Shown here in pieces: positions 24,829 through 33,984 of a DNA stretch of 64,000 nucleotides. Positions within the stretch are counted from its first letter, which is position 1, and every line of letters starts with the position of its first letter. The position numbers and the translations under genes were made by a program. The notes beneath the pieces are model-generated. The model worked only from the letters and a program-made list of their open reading frames with translations. It was not told where the DNA came from and did not search any database. The DNA lies in assembly GCF_049896245.1 (NCBI RefSeq), contig NZ_JAFCTX010000004.1, forward strand, positions 124,001-188,000, read 5' to 3'. This stretch comes from Cypionkella sp049896245 (GTDB lineage: Bacteria; Pseudomonadota; Alphaproteobacteria; Rhodobacterales; Rhodobacteraceae).

Positions 24829-24904
24829 GCCGCTGTAGCTCAGCTGGTAGAGCACGTCATTCGTAATGATGGGGTCGGGAGTTCGAGTCTCTTCAGCGGC
24901 ACCA
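24829..24904 (+). tRNA. tRNA-Thr (anticodon CGT)
   Basis: A normal 76-base class I tRNA with encoded CCA. GCCGCTG pairs with CAGCGGC for the acceptor stem, GCTC/GAGC form the D-stem, the anticodon stem has loop TTCGTAA giving anticodon CGT (reads ACG), and GGGAG-TTCGAGT-CTCTT forms the T-arm. Discriminator base is A. Confidence 0.97.
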
Positions 24905-24941
24905 CTTTCTGAATTCTCCGCATAGCTTTAGGTTGCAGAAC

Positions 24942-25036
24942 GGAAGATCCCAGTGCTGGGTCTTCCTGAATTCAGCATGTTGTGGCGCGCGCGTATGGGT
25001 CCGGGTTTTTGGGGCCGCAATGCTGGATTGCGGCCC
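24942..25036 (+). terminator. Two hairpins between tRNA-Thr and the convergent reductase gene
   Basis: First, GGAAGA...TCTTCC with inner CCCAG/CTGGG (24942-24966, one bulged T). Second, a perfect 10-bp stem GGGCCGCAAT / ATTGCGGCCC with GCTGG loop (25012-25036), followed on the plus strand by GCTTATGTTTT. They separate convergent genes; the second is the better terminator candidate for the tRNA. Confidence 0.5.
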
Positions 25037-25059
25037 GCTTATGTTTTCAAACCCTCAGA

Positions 25060-26079
25060 TCACTCAGAGGATTTTGCCCAGAGGTTGATGGATTTCTCCT
25101 CCGAAATCGTGTCGATGGCGGCGAATTCGGCGGCGGTGAACTCCAGATTATGGATCGCCCCGACGCAATCGACGATTTGCGGGGGCTTCGAGGCGCCAAT
25201 CAGAGCCGAGGTGATGCCGCCGCCGCGCAGAACCCAAGCAATCGCCATTTGGGCAAGGGTTTGGCCGCGCGCCTGCGCCATCTCGTTCAGCTTTTTCACC
25301 GATTCAACCGCCTTTTCCACCACCGAAGGGTGCAAAGACTTGTCCTGCGCGGCCCGGCTGCCCTCTGGGATGCCGTTGAGGTATTTGTTGGTCAGCAAGC
25401 CCTGTGCCAGTGGCACGAAGGCGATGGAGCCCATCCCAAGCTCGCTCAGCGCGTCTTTCAGCCCATCGGTTTCAACCCAACGGTTGAGGATGTTATAGCT
25501 CGGCTGATGGATCAGGCAGGGGGTGCCCAATTCTTTCAGAATGGCGTGGGCTTCGCGGGTGCGCTGGGTGTTATAGCTGGAAATTCCAACATACAGCGCG
25601 CGACCGGACCGCACGATATGATCCAACGCCATCATGGTTTCTTCCAGTGGCGTGTCGGGGTCAAAACGGTGCGAGTAGAAGATATCGACGTAATCCAGCC
25701 CCATCCGCTTCAGGCTTTGGTCGCAGGAAGCGACCAGGTTTTTACGCGAACCCCATTCGCCATAGGGGCCGCCCCACATTTCATAGCCCGCCTTTGACGA
25801 GATGATCAGTTCATCGCGGTAGGGTTTGAAATCGGTTTTCAGGATGTCACCGAAGGCTTCCTCGGCCGAACCGGGTGGCGGGCCGTAGTTGTTGGCCAGA
25901 TCGAAATGGGTAATGCCCAGATCAAACGCGGTGTGGCACATCGCGCGTTTGGTGGCGTGCGGCGTGTCATGGCCAAAGTTGTGCCAGAGCCCAAACGAGA
26001 TCGCGGGCAGCTTCAGGCCAGAGTTGCCGCAGCGGCGGTAAGGCATAGACGCGTAGCGGTTTTCGGCGGCGGTATACAT
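25060..26079 (-). CDS. Aldo/keto reductase, L-glyceraldehyde-3-phosphate reductase (YghZ/Gpr) type
   Basis: NADPH-dependent reductase of 339 residues. The N-terminus MYTAAENRYASMPYRRCG and the active-site segment HFDLANNYGPPPGSAEEAFG (Asp and Tyr of the tetrad), plus ISSKAGYEMWGGPYGEWGS and DIFYSHRFDPDTPLEETM, match the YghZ subgroup closely. That subgroup reduces L-glyceraldehyde 3-phosphate and methylglyoxal and probably detoxifies aldehydes. It stands alone, divergent from tamA, with 158 bases between starts. Confidence 0.9.
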   Translation of the reverse strand: MYTAAENRYASMPYRRCGNSGLKLPAISFGLWHNFGHDTPHATKRAMCHTAFDLGITHFDLANNYGPPPGSAEEAFGDILKTDFKPYRDELIISSKAGYEMWGGPYGEWGSRKNLVASCDQSLKRMGLDYVDIFYSHRFDPDTPLEETMMALDHIVRSGRALYVGISSYNTQRTREAHAILKELGTPCLIHQPSYNILNRWVETDGLKDALSELGMGSIAFVPLAQGLLTNKYLNGIPEGSRAAQDKSLHPSVVEKAVESVKKLNEMAQARGQTLAQMAIAWVLRGGGITSALIGASKPPQIVDCVGAIHNLEFTAAEFAAIDTISEEKSINLWAKSSE

Positions 26080-26237
26080 GGCGAGCCCTCTGTTTGGTTT
26101 GCGCTAACAGTTCGGGCGAAACCGCTCTGGCGTCAAGGGCGGGGTGCGACAGTTTTGCGTAGAAAACGTGATCGGGGGCAGCGTTGCCCTTTCGCGCCGA
26201 TCACGGCATAGTGTGGATGCGTCTGGTTGGAGTATCC

Positions 26238-28064
26238 ATGTATAGTGTTCAGTTCAAGAAAACGTCGCGCATCGTCGCGGGGGCTTTGATGCTGAGCCTG
26301 ATGGCGGGTTCGGCAGGCCAAGCGCTTGATCGGCTTGAGTTTAGCGTGCCGGGTGCGCCGAAGGCATTAGAGAAAGAGCTGCGATCTGCCTCGATTTTGC
26401 TGGCGTCCGAAAAAGCTGGCAACACTCAGGTGCAGGATATTTTCACCGATGCACGGGCGGAGTATGCCAGCCTGCTGAATGCACTGTATGCGCGCGGCTA
26501 TTATTCGGCGGTGATCCACGTTTATGTCGATGGCGTCGAGGCTGCCAGCATTGCACCGTTGGATGCGCCGGGGTCGATCTCGGCGATCAAGGTTGTGGTA
26601 GAACCGGGGCCGGAATTTTCTTTCAGTCAAGCGCGGATTGCACCCTTGGCCAAGCGTACCGAACTGCCCGAGGGGTTTGCAGTGGGCAAGACCGCGGAAA
26701 GTGGTGTGATCCTGGAGGCGGTGACTGCGGGGGTGAACGGCTGGCGCGATCGCGCGCATGCCAAGGCGGATGTGGCCAGCCAAAAGCTGACGGCGGATCA
26801 TGCCAAGGCCACGCTGGCGGCGGATGTGGTGCTTGACCCCGGCCCTGCCCTGCGGTTTGGGCGGCTGACGATCAAAGGTGCTGACCGGATGCGGCTGGCG
26901 CGGGTGCGCGCGATTGCGGGTCTGCCGGAAGGCCGTGCTTACTCGCCTGCCGAACTAGAGCGTGTTGCTTCGCGCCTGCGCCGCACCGGGGTGTTCAAAT
27001 CGGTGACGCTGACGGAGGATGATGCGATCACCGCGCCCGATCTGCTTGGCATCACAGCAACCTTGGTCGAAGACAAGAAGCGCCGCTACACGTTCGGCGC
27101 CGAGTTGAGCAGCAATGATGGCGCGACGCTGAACGCGGCTTGGCTGCATCGCAACCTGTTTGGCGGCGGTGAGCGGTTGAAGATCAGCGGTGATGTCACC
27201 AATATTGGCTCGGCCGTGGGTGGGGCAGATTATATGCTTGGCATCTCGTTGGAGCGTCCGGCCACCTTTAGCCCAGATACCACGGCGGGTGTTGCTTTTA
27301 GCTATGGCAGGATGAACGAGGCCGACTACAAAGCCGATTTGTTCAGCGCGACCGTGACGCTCAGCCAAGTGGTGACAGAACAGCTGTCGGGCAAAGCGGG
27401 GCTGTCGTATGACTACGCCCGTATTACCGATCCGATTGGCGACTCCACCTATCGCGTCCTATCGCTGCCGATCAGTGTGATTTGGGATCGGCGCGACAGC
27501 AAAACCGATGCGACGCGGAACTTCTATGTCACGGGCGAGGTGAAGCCATTCCTGGGCTTTGGCGATACTGACAGCGGCGTGCGAGCGACGTTTGATCTGC
27601 GTGGCTATCGGGCCTTGGGTGAGGCGAAGCGGTTGGTTCTGGCCGGGCGGGTGCAGGCGGGCGCGGTGTTTGGCGCAAGCCTTGCGGGCACGCCGCGCGA
27701 TTATCTGTTCTACTCGGGCGGCGGTGGCACGGTGCGCGGGCAGCCCTACCAATCCTTGGGCGTCAATGTGTTAAGCGACGGCATGGGCGGCACGTTCCAG
27801 ACTGGCGGCAAGACCTTTATAGGCGGCTCATTTGAGGCGCGGATGAAGGTGACGGACTCCATCGGCGTGGTGGGTTTTGTCGATATGGGCCGGATCGACG
27901 CCAGCGAATTCTTCAGTGATTCTGGGGATTGGCACGCAGGCGCGGGCGTCGGGGTGCGCTATGCGACTCCGGTGGGGCCAATCCGGCTGGATATCGCCGG
28001 GCCTGTCGGCGGATCAACCGGCGACGGGGTGCAGATTTACGTTGGTTTGGGGCAGGCATTCTGA
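26238..28064 (+). CDS. tamA: Translocation and assembly module outer-membrane protein TamA
   Basis: Omp85-family outer-membrane protein of 608 residues. A signal peptide (about residues 1-30, ending GSAGQA) precedes POTRA domains (to about 270) and a 16-strand barrel. The barrel contains NLFGGGERLKISGDVTN, a region around FSYGRMNEADYKAD, the conserved IGVVGFVDMGRI and GVGVRYATPVGPIRLDIAGP near the end, and the terminal LGQAF typical of barrel proteins. GGAG lies 8 bases before the ATG at 26238. It overlaps tamB as TGATG, and the two work as an envelope-spanning pair. Confidence 0.95.
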   Translation: MYSVQFKKTSRIVAGALMLSLMAGSAGQALDRLEFSVPGAPKALEKELRSASILLASEKAGNTQVQDIFTDARAEYASLLNALYARGYYSAVIHVYVDGVEAASIAPLDAPGSISAIKVVVEPGPEFSFSQARIAPLAKRTELPEGFAVGKTAESGVILEAVTAGVNGWRDRAHAKADVASQKLTADHAKATLAADVVLDPGPALRFGRLTIKGADRMRLARVRAIAGLPEGRAYSPAELERVASRLRRTGVFKSVTLTEDDAITAPDLLGITATLVEDKKRRYTFGAELSSNDGATLNAAWLHRNLFGGGERLKISGDVTNIGSAVGGADYMLGISLERPATFSPDTTAGVAFSYGRMNEADYKADLFSATVTLSQVVTEQLSGKAGLSYDYARITDPIGDSTYRVLSLPISVIWDRRDSKTDATRNFYVTGEVKPFLGFGDTDSGVRATFDLRGYRALGEAKRLVLAGRVQAGAVFGASLAGTPRDYLFYSGGGGTVRGQPYQSLGVNVLSDGMGGTFQTGGKTFIGGSFEARMKVTDSIGVVGFVDMGRIDASEFFSDSGDWHAGAGVGVRYATPVGPIRLDIAGPVGGSTGDGVQIYVGLGQAF

Positions 28065-31000
28065 TGCGGAAATTATTCCTTGCCAGTTGTTTGGCTTTGC
28101 TGCCGCTGGGCGGGCACGCGCAAACCGATGACCGCGACTATCTGACGGCGTTTCTGGAAGACAGCCTGTCGGGCGCTGGCCGCAAGGTGGTGGTGACTGG
28201 CTTTGCGGGCGCTTTGTCGTCGCAGGCCAGCCTGACCGAATTGACCATCGCCGATGATAGCGGCGTCTGGTTGACCCTGCGCGATGTGAAGCTGGACTGG
28301 AGCCGATCTGCGCTGTTGTCGGGCGAAGTGGTGGTGAATGAATTGACCGCAGGGGAGATCATTCTAGACCGTCTGCCTGTCGCGGGGTCTGGTGCGCCAT
28401 CGCCCGAAGCGGGGACGTTTGCTTTGCCCGACCTTCCGGTTTCGGTTGAGATTGGCGAGATTTCCGCCAAGCGCATCGTGCTGGGTCCAAGCGTGCTGGG
28501 CACTGGGCTGGAGGCGACGCTGGATGCCTCGCTGTCTTTGTCGGGCGGCGAGGGCAAGGGCAGTCTGGTGCTGGAACGCACCGATGCGGGGCCGGCGGGT
28601 AAGGTTTCACTGACCGCATCTTACGTCAACGCGACGCAGCAGGTGTCGATTGATCTGGCGGCAGAGGAAGCGGCGGGCGGCATTGCTTCGGTCAAGCTGG
28701 GTCTGCCCGGCGCGCCTTCGGTGGCGCTGAAGGTGAGGGGCGCGGGCCCTGTTACCGATTTCGCCGCCGATGTGGCGCTGACCACTGATGGCGTGGATCG
28801 GCTGGCGGGTAAGATCAGCCTGACGGGTCAAAAAGATGGCGCGACGGCGTTTTCGACCGATCTGGCGGGCGATCTGGCCCCGCTGTTCCTGCCGTCCTAT
28901 GCCGAGTTTTTTGGCAATGCGGTCAGGCTGACCACGGCGGGCCAACGCTGGCCGGATGGTCGTTTGGCGCTGGATAGCCTGATGGTAAAAGCCAAAGCGC
29001 TGGCGCTGCAAGGCTCTTTGTCTTTGGCCTCGGATGGCCTGCCGCAAAAGTTCAACCTGACCGGGAAGATCGCGGCACCCGATGGCAGCCCGGTGCTGTT
29101 GCCGCTGACCACTGATCTTCCGGTCAAGGTCACTTCCGCCGATATCTCTGTGGCCTACGACGCCACGCAAGACGAAGGTTGGGACGCCAACATCGTCATT
29201 CTGGGCTTTGACAGAGCCGATTTTCGCGCCAGCAGCCTGTCGCTTTCCGGCTCGGGCCGTATCGCAAGGCTGGCGGGTGCGCGGCAGGTGGGCGGCAATT
29301 TCAAGTACACCGCCGAAGGGTTGCAGCCGACCGACCTGAACCTTGGCCGCGCGCTGGGTTCGGTAGTCTGGGGCGATGCCTCGGCCTATTGGCGCGAAGG
29401 CGATGGCAGTGTCACCGTGCAACGGCTAAGCCTGACCGGAGAGGATTATTTGGCGCTGTTGAACGGCAAGATCGAAAGCCTCAGCGATGCCTTTGCGATC
29501 ACCGGCAAAGCCAGCGCCAAGATGGAAGACCTCTCACGGCTTTCGGGTCTGGCGGGGCGCAATCTGGCGGGCGCGGCAGAAGTATCGGTCAGCGGCAACG
29601 GCAGCCCGATCACGGGGGCGTTCGATCTGACTGGCAGTGCCACGGGGACCGATATGCAGGCGGGTGTGGCCGAGTTGGACAATTTGCTGCGTGGGCAGGC
29701 GACAGTGACGGCATCGGTTTTGCGCAGCACGGAAGGCACCACGCTGCGCGATCTGACGGTGCAGGCATCGTCGTTGAAGATGAAAGCCAAGGGCAGCTTG
29801 GCGAGCACGCGCAGCGACATCACCGCCAATCTGCTGTTCCGCGATTTGGGCAGCTTGGGTGGGCAGTATCGCGGCGCGCTGGGCGGCGAGGCGCATCTGA
29901 CCGGGACGCCACAGGCGGGCAAGCTGACGTTTGATGCCAATGGCCGCGGCTTGGCGATTGGCAATCCGCAGGTGGATAAGCTGCTCGCGGGGAACTCTGT
30001 GGTTGGGTTGGTGCTGTCGATGAAAGACGGCGTGCTGCAGGTGGATAGTGCCAAGCTGACCAACCCACAGCTAGAGGCGCAAGCCTCGGGCACCGCAACG
30101 GGTGACAAGCAGACGGTCGATCTGACGGCGCGGTTGAAGAATTTGGCGCTGATCGTGCCAGAGTTTCCGGGTGCTTTGTCGGTGACGGGCACGGCGGTGC
30201 AGGATGCGTCTGGTGTAACGCTTGATCTGGCGGGCAAGGGGCCGGGGCAGATTGATGCGACGGTGAAGGGTAAAATCGCGCGGGGGTTTGGCGCAGGTGA
30301 TCTGGCGATCAAGGGCACGGCGCAGGCAGCTTTGGCGAATGCGTTCATCCAGCCAAGGGCGATTTCCGGGCAGATGGGGTTTGATCTGCGGCTGAATGGG
30401 CCGCTGGGGTTGCAGTCTTTGTCCGGTCCGGTGACGCTGTTGGGCGGGCGCTTGGCCGATCCGAGTTTAGCCTTTGCGTTGCAGGATATCACGGCGCGGG
30501 CCAATCTGGCGCGGGGGCAGGCGGCGATTGATGTGACCACGGCTGTCTCGTCTGGTGGCAGTTTGACGGTGAACGGCACTGCGGGCCTGAGCGCGCCCTA
30601 TACGGGCGATCTGGCAGTGGATTTACGGCAAGTGACATTGCGCGACCCTGATCTTTATGAAACCACGCTGAACGGCGGCGTCACGCTGAAAGGCCCGCTG
30701 ATGGGCGGTGCGATGATCGCGGGCCGTATTGGGCTGTCGGAAACCGAATTGCGCGTGCCCTCGACAGGCTTCGGCGGTGCGGGTGGTTTGCCGGGGCTGG
30801 AGCATAAGAACGAGCCGAGACCTGTGCGCGCCACCCGAGCGCGGGCGGGGTTGATTGCTACGGGCAAAGATGGTGGCGCAGGCGGCAGTGGGCCGGGCTA
30901 TGGGCTGGACATCACCGTGTCCGCCCCCAGCCTGTTCATCCGGGGGCGGGGTCTGGATGTTGAGATGGGCGGCGAATTGCGCCTGCTGGGCAACACCAAT

Positions 31001-31588
31001 GCGGTGGTGCCCTCCGGTGCGTTCGAGCTGATTCGCGGCCGGTTGGAGCTTTTGGGCAAGCGTCTCGATCTGTCCGAGGCGGTGTTGCAGATGCAGGGCG
31101 ATCTGGTGCCCTATATCCATATCCTCGCCAATACGCAAAACGACGGCATCACCAGCGGCGTGACGATTGATGGCCCCGCGACCGATCCGACTGTCACTTT
31201 CACCTCGACCCCCGAACTGCCGCAGGAAGAAGTCTTGGCGCAGTTGCTGTTCGGGCAGGGCTTGCAGAACCTTTCGGCGTTTCAGGCGCTGCAACTGGCC
31301 AATGCGGTGGCGACGTTGGCGGGGCGCGGCGGGCAGGGTATTGTCTCCAAACTCCGCGAGGGCTTTGGGCTGGACAATCTTGATGTGAAGACGGATGCGG
31401 CGGGCGGGGCTTCGGTCACGGCGGGTAAGTATCTGACCAAGAACATCTATTCCGAAGTGACAGTGGATCAGAATGGCCAGTCTGAGATTGACCTGAACCT
31501 GGATGTCAGCAAATCCATCACTTTGCGGGCAAAGTCTGGGTCGGATGGCGATACCGGCTTGGGCGTGGTGTTAGAGAAAGACTACTGA
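28064..31588 (+). CDS. tamB: Translocation and assembly module protein TamB
   Basis: Very long (1174 residues) inner-membrane-anchored, periplasm-spanning protein. It starts MRKLFLASCLALLPLGGHA (signal or anchor), continues as repetitive beta-strand-rich sequence predicted to form a hydrophobic groove, and ends with the conserved TamB/DUF490 domain (SGVTIDGPATDPTVTFTSTP, LPQEEVLAQLLFGQGLQNLS, LTKNIYSEVTVDQNG). Works with TamA in outer-membrane biogenesis; TamB-like proteins are also implicated in phospholipid transport. The last 7 bases overlap the convergent yihY-like gene. An upstream extension in the open frame is the shadow of tamA. Confidence 0.95.
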   Translation: MRKLFLASCLALLPLGGHAQTDDRDYLTAFLEDSLSGAGRKVVVTGFAGALSSQASLTELTIADDSGVWLTLRDVKLDWSRSALLSGEVVVNELTAGEIILDRLPVAGSGAPSPEAGTFALPDLPVSVEIGEISAKRIVLGPSVLGTGLEATLDASLSLSGGEGKGSLVLERTDAGPAGKVSLTASYVNATQQVSIDLAAEEAAGGIASVKLGLPGAPSVALKVRGAGPVTDFAADVALTTDGVDRLAGKISLTGQKDGATAFSTDLAGDLAPLFLPSYAEFFGNAVRLTTAGQRWPDGRLALDSLMVKAKALALQGSLSLASDGLPQKFNLTGKIAAPDGSPVLLPLTTDLPVKVTSADISVAYDATQDEGWDANIVILGFDRADFRASSLSLSGSGRIARLAGARQVGGNFKYTAEGLQPTDLNLGRALGSVVWGDASAYWREGDGSVTVQRLSLTGEDYLALLNGKIESLSDAFAITGKASAKMEDLSRLSGLAGRNLAGAAEVSVSGNGSPITGAFDLTGSATGTDMQAGVAELDNLLRGQATVTASVLRSTEGTTLRDLTVQASSLKMKAKGSLASTRSDITANLLFRDLGSLGGQYRGALGGEAHLTGTPQAGKLTFDANGRGLAIGNPQVDKLLAGNSVVGLVLSMKDGVLQVDSAKLTNPQLEAQASGTATGDKQTVDLTARLKNLALIVPEFPGALSVTGTAVQDASGVTLDLAGKGPGQIDATVKGKIARGFGAGDLAIKGTAQAALANAFIQPRAISGQMGFDLRLNGPLGLQSLSGPVTLLGGRLADPSLAFALQDITARANLARGQAAIDVTTAVSSGGSLTVNGTAGLSAPYTGDLAVDLRQVTLRDPDLYETTLNGGVTLKGPLMGGAMIAGRIGLSETELRVPSTGFGGAGGLPGLEHKNEPRPVRATRARAGLIATGKDGGAGGSGPGYGLDITVSAPSLFIRGRGLDVEMGGELRLLGNTNAVVPSGAFELIRGRLELLGKRLDLSEAVLQMQGDLVPYIHILANTQNDGITSGVTIDGPATDPTVTFTSTPELPQEEVLAQLLFGQGLQNLSAFQALQLANAVATLAGRGGQGIVSKLREGFGLDNLDVKTDAAGGASVTAGKYLTKNIYSEVTVDQNGQSEIDLNLDVSKSITLRAKSGSDGDTGLGVVLEKDY

Positions 31589-32424
31589 AACGGCTTGCGG
31601 TTGCGGTTGCGTTCGGCATCCACAGCCGCGCCCAGCAGCACCGCATAGGCGCTGACATAAAGCCACATCAGCAGCACCACCACCGCGCCAATCGAGCCAT
31701 AAACCCGGTTGTACGACGCGAAATTCGCCAGATACAAAGTGAAGCCGCGCGTCGCGATCACCCACAGGATCACCGCCACCAGCAGACCCCAGGACAACAA
31801 CGGCGGCTTGGTGCTGGTGTAGTTTGGCCCCAAACGGTAGGCCAGACCCACCGCCAGAACCGCAGCCACAATCCCCAGCAGCAGGTTCGAATCCGCCAGC
31901 ATCGAACTGGGAATAGCGCTGGGCAGATAGGTCAGCACCACCGGCAGGATCACCGCCATCACCAAGGCGGACAGCACCAAGCCGACCAGCACAAAGGTCA
32001 GCACGATCGCACGCAGCTGATGCCAATGGCCGGAACGGTTGGGCAGATGATGGATGGCGTTCAGGCCCCGGATCAACGCCGCCACCCCGGCGCGTGCGGA
32101 CCACAGCGCTAGGGCTGTGGACACAAGTGTGGTCAGGCCCAGATTGCCTGCAGGCACCGCAAGCAACGCCTCAACCTGACCGAAGATCAGCGAATAGGCG
32201 TCATTCGGCAGAAAGCCGCGCAGCAGTTCGATTTCATCGCGGATCACCGAAGGATTTGAAATAAACCCCCAGATCGCGATGATCGCTGCGGCCGCCGGAA
32301 AGATCGCCAGAAAGGCGTAGAAGGCCACACCCGCCGCGATCAGATCCAGCTCGGCCTGTTCGGTGCGGCGATAATACCGCAGGATTGCTGCGTTGACATT
32401 GGGAGGCAGCAGTCGCAATCGCAT
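31582..32424 (-). CDS. YihY/BrkB-family inner-membrane protein
   Basis: Integral membrane protein of 280 residues with about six membrane segments. LDLIAAGVAFYAFLAIFPAA near residue 27 and IRGLNAIHHLPNR, followed by the C-terminal YGSIGAVVVLLMWLYVSAYA, mark the YihY (formerly RNase BN/BrkB) family. YihY-like proteins have been proposed as envelope phospholipid transporters, which is interesting beside tamB, but I infer no more. The start shares one base with the marR-like stop (TGATG). Confidence 0.92.
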   Translation of the reverse strand: MRLRLLPPNVNAAILRYYRRTEQAELDLIAAGVAFYAFLAIFPAAAAIIAIWGFISNPSVIRDEIELLRGFLPNDAYSLIFGQVEALLAVPAGNLGLTTLVSTALALWSARAGVAALIRGLNAIHHLPNRSGHWHQLRAIVLTFVLVGLVLSALVMAVILPVVLTYLPSAIPSSMLADSNLLLGIVAAVLAVGLAYRLGPNYTSTKPPLLSWGLLVAVILWVIATRGFTLYLANFASYNRVYGSIGAVVVLLMWLYVSAYAVLLGAAVDAERNRNRKPFQ

Positions 32425-32870
32425 CAGTCTTCGCCTTCCAGTCGCACACGCAATTCGCGCAATACGGGTAACACCGCACGGACCTTATCGGCTCCCAATG
32501 CAGTGACAACTTCTGCGATGAGTGGCGAAACTGACGCTACGGCAGCATCGCGGGCTGATCTGCCTGACGGGCTGATGGCGACAAACTTCTGTCGTGCATC
32601 GTCCCAATCCGGGCGGATGTGGATATGGCCCGCCCATTCCAGCTTGGCGAGGGTGTTGGTCATCGCGCCGCGTGTGACGTGAAAGGCGCGCGCCAGTTGC
32701 GCTGGGGTGCGTTCTTCGTTCAGCCTTGCCAGATGGTTCAGCACCGAGAAATGCGACAGCTCCATCCCCTTCGGCAGCGCTTTCGAGATGCGGTTGCGCG
32801 CAAGTTGGTCAGCCATGAACAACTCGCCAAACAGCGCCACGGCGATCTCGTCGGTGCGGGGGTCGGTCAT
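32424..32870 (-). CDS. MarR-family transcriptional regulator
   Basis: Winged-helix regulator of 148 residues. MELSHFSVLNHLARLNEERT leads into AQLARAFHVTRGAMTNTLAK, the recognition helix, and the wing HIHIRPDWDDARQKFVAISP. Cofactor and target cannot be read from sequence. It overlaps the nitrilase gene upstream (ATGA) and yihY downstream (TGATG), so it is translated with grxC, the nitrilase and yihY and may act on this string. Confidence 0.92.
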   Translation of the reverse strand: MTDPRTDEIAVALFGELFMADQLARNRISKALPKGMELSHFSVLNHLARLNEERTPAQLARAFHVTRGAMTNTLAKLEWAGHIHIRPDWDDARQKFVAISPSGRSARDAAVASVSPLIAEVVTALGADKVRAVLPVLRELRVRLEGED

Positions 32871-33697
32871 GGCCCGGTGAACTCCCGGTCATGGCTGAGC
32901 GAGGGGACGCGGGCGCGGGCGTTTCCTACTGCGCCGAGATCGAGGTCAACAAAGCTGACGCCGGGTTGGGTGCCCGCATCGGCGAGGATTTCCCCCCATG
33001 GCGCAATCGCCAACGAATGGCCGTAGGTGTTGCGGCCCTTGCCATGGCTCTCGGGATGGAAACCAGTCTGCGCCGGGGCCAGCACGAAACACCCGGTTTC
33101 AATGCCGCGGGCGCGCAGCAAAATGTGCCAATGCGCAGCCCCGGTGAAGTGGTTGAACGCGGCGGGAACCGTGATGATCTGCGCGCCCGCTTGCGCCAGA
33201 CGGCGATACAGATGCGGGAAGCGCACGTCATAGCAGACCGTCATGCCGATTTTGGCGAAGGGTGTTTCCGCCAGCACCGCCTTGGTGCCGGGGCGGTAGC
33301 CGGCTGATTCGCGGTAAACCTCGGTTTTCGATACATTCACGTCAAACATGTGGATCTTGTCATAGCGGGCCGCGATGTCGCCTGTTGGCGTGATAAGAAA
33401 AGACCGGTTGGCAAAGCGACCATCGGCGTCGTGGGTCAGCACGCCAAGCGATCCGATCAGCAGCCAAATGCCTGCCTTGGCGGCCTGATCGCGCAGGGCA
33501 GCAAGCGTTTCATCCTGATCCTCATGCCGCATCACGGCGCGCTGATGGGTGCGGCTGGAGGACAAAAGATTGGTACATTCCGGCGTCAGCACAAAGCCAG
33601 CACCGCCTGCCACCGACTCGGCAATCCGCGCCTGCGTTACCGCCAAATTGGCAACCGGATCATCGCCAACCGTCAGTTGCACCAACCCCGCGCGCAT
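32867..33697 (-). CDS. Carbon-nitrogen hydrolase, Nit2/omega-amidase-like
   Basis: Nitrilase-superfamily hydrolase of 276 residues with the catalytic triad Glu40 (FVLTPECTN), Lys in ARYDKIHMFDV and Cys in IGMTVCYDVRFPHLYR. The HMFDV and YDVRFP segments fit the Nit1/Nit2 branch, which cleaves deaminated glutathione or omega-amides. Coupling to a glutaredoxin gene fits glutathione metabolite repair, but that is inference. It overlaps both neighbours. Confidence 0.9.
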   Translation of the reverse strand: MRAGLVQLTVGDDPVANLAVTQARIAESVAGGAGFVLTPECTNLLSSSRTHQRAVMRHEDQDETLAALRDQAAKAGIWLLIGSLGVLTHDADGRFANRSFLITPTGDIAARYDKIHMFDVNVSKTEVYRESAGYRPGTKAVLAETPFAKIGMTVCYDVRFPHLYRRLAQAGAQIITVPAAFNHFTGAAHWHILLRARGIETGCFVLAPAQTGFHPESHGKGRNTYGHSLAIAPWGEILADAGTQPGVSFVDLDLGAVGNARARVPSLSHDREFTGP

Positions 33698-33948
33698 CAG
33701 GCCAACATCGGATCAAGTTTGCCCGCATGATCCAGCGCGTGCAGATCATCGCAGCCGCCAACGTGGCTGCCGCCAATGAAAATCTGCGGCACGGAACGGC
33801 GACCTGCGCGTTCGGTCATCTTTTGGCGCAAGGAAGGGTCAGCCCCCACGTCGATTTCCTTGTACGTCACACCCTTTTTCTTCAGCAAACCCTTGGCGGC
33901 AATGCAATAGGGGCAGGTTTGGGTGGTGTAAATCTCAACGGTTTTCAT
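33697..33948 (-). CDS. grxC: Glutaredoxin 3
   Basis: Dithiol glutaredoxin of 83 residues with active site TTQTCPYCIAAKGLL, the cis-Pro loop RRSVPQIFIGG and the glutathione-binding HVGGCDDLHAL. Reduces protein disulfides and glutathione mixed disulfides in the cytoplasm. The ATG at 33948 has AAGGA 7 bases upstream, but that site lies in the right arm of a 30-base inverted repeat. It is followed, with overlaps, by the nitrilase, marR and yihY genes. Confidence 0.96.
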   Translation of the reverse strand: MKTVEIYTTQTCPYCIAAKGLLKKKGVTYKEIDVGADPSLRQKMTERAGRRSVPQIFIGGSHVGGCDDLHALDHAGKLDPMLA

Positions 33949-33954
33949 GCGGCT

Positions 33955-33984
33955 ATCCTTAGAGTCATCGGTGACTATAAGGAT
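33955..33984 (-). promoter_or_regulatory. Hairpin enclosing the grxC ribosome-binding site
   Basis: On the minus strand, ATCCTTA pairs with TAAGGAT and inner AGTCA pairs with TGACT, with one T-C mismatch and a CCGA loop: 12 pairs in 30 bases. The structure starts right after the comF stop and its 3' arm holds the grxC Shine-Dalgarno. The short AT-rich outer stem could melt easily. Confidence 0.65.

Noticed and set aside
24829..25060. Integration site or genomic island at tRNA-Thr
   Set aside because: No integrase, no repeat of the tRNA 3' end and ordinary genes on both sides.
24953..25498. Plus-strand ORFs after tRNA-Thr
   Set aside because: They are mostly antisense to the aldo/keto reductase and cross two strong hairpins; no ribosome-binding site.
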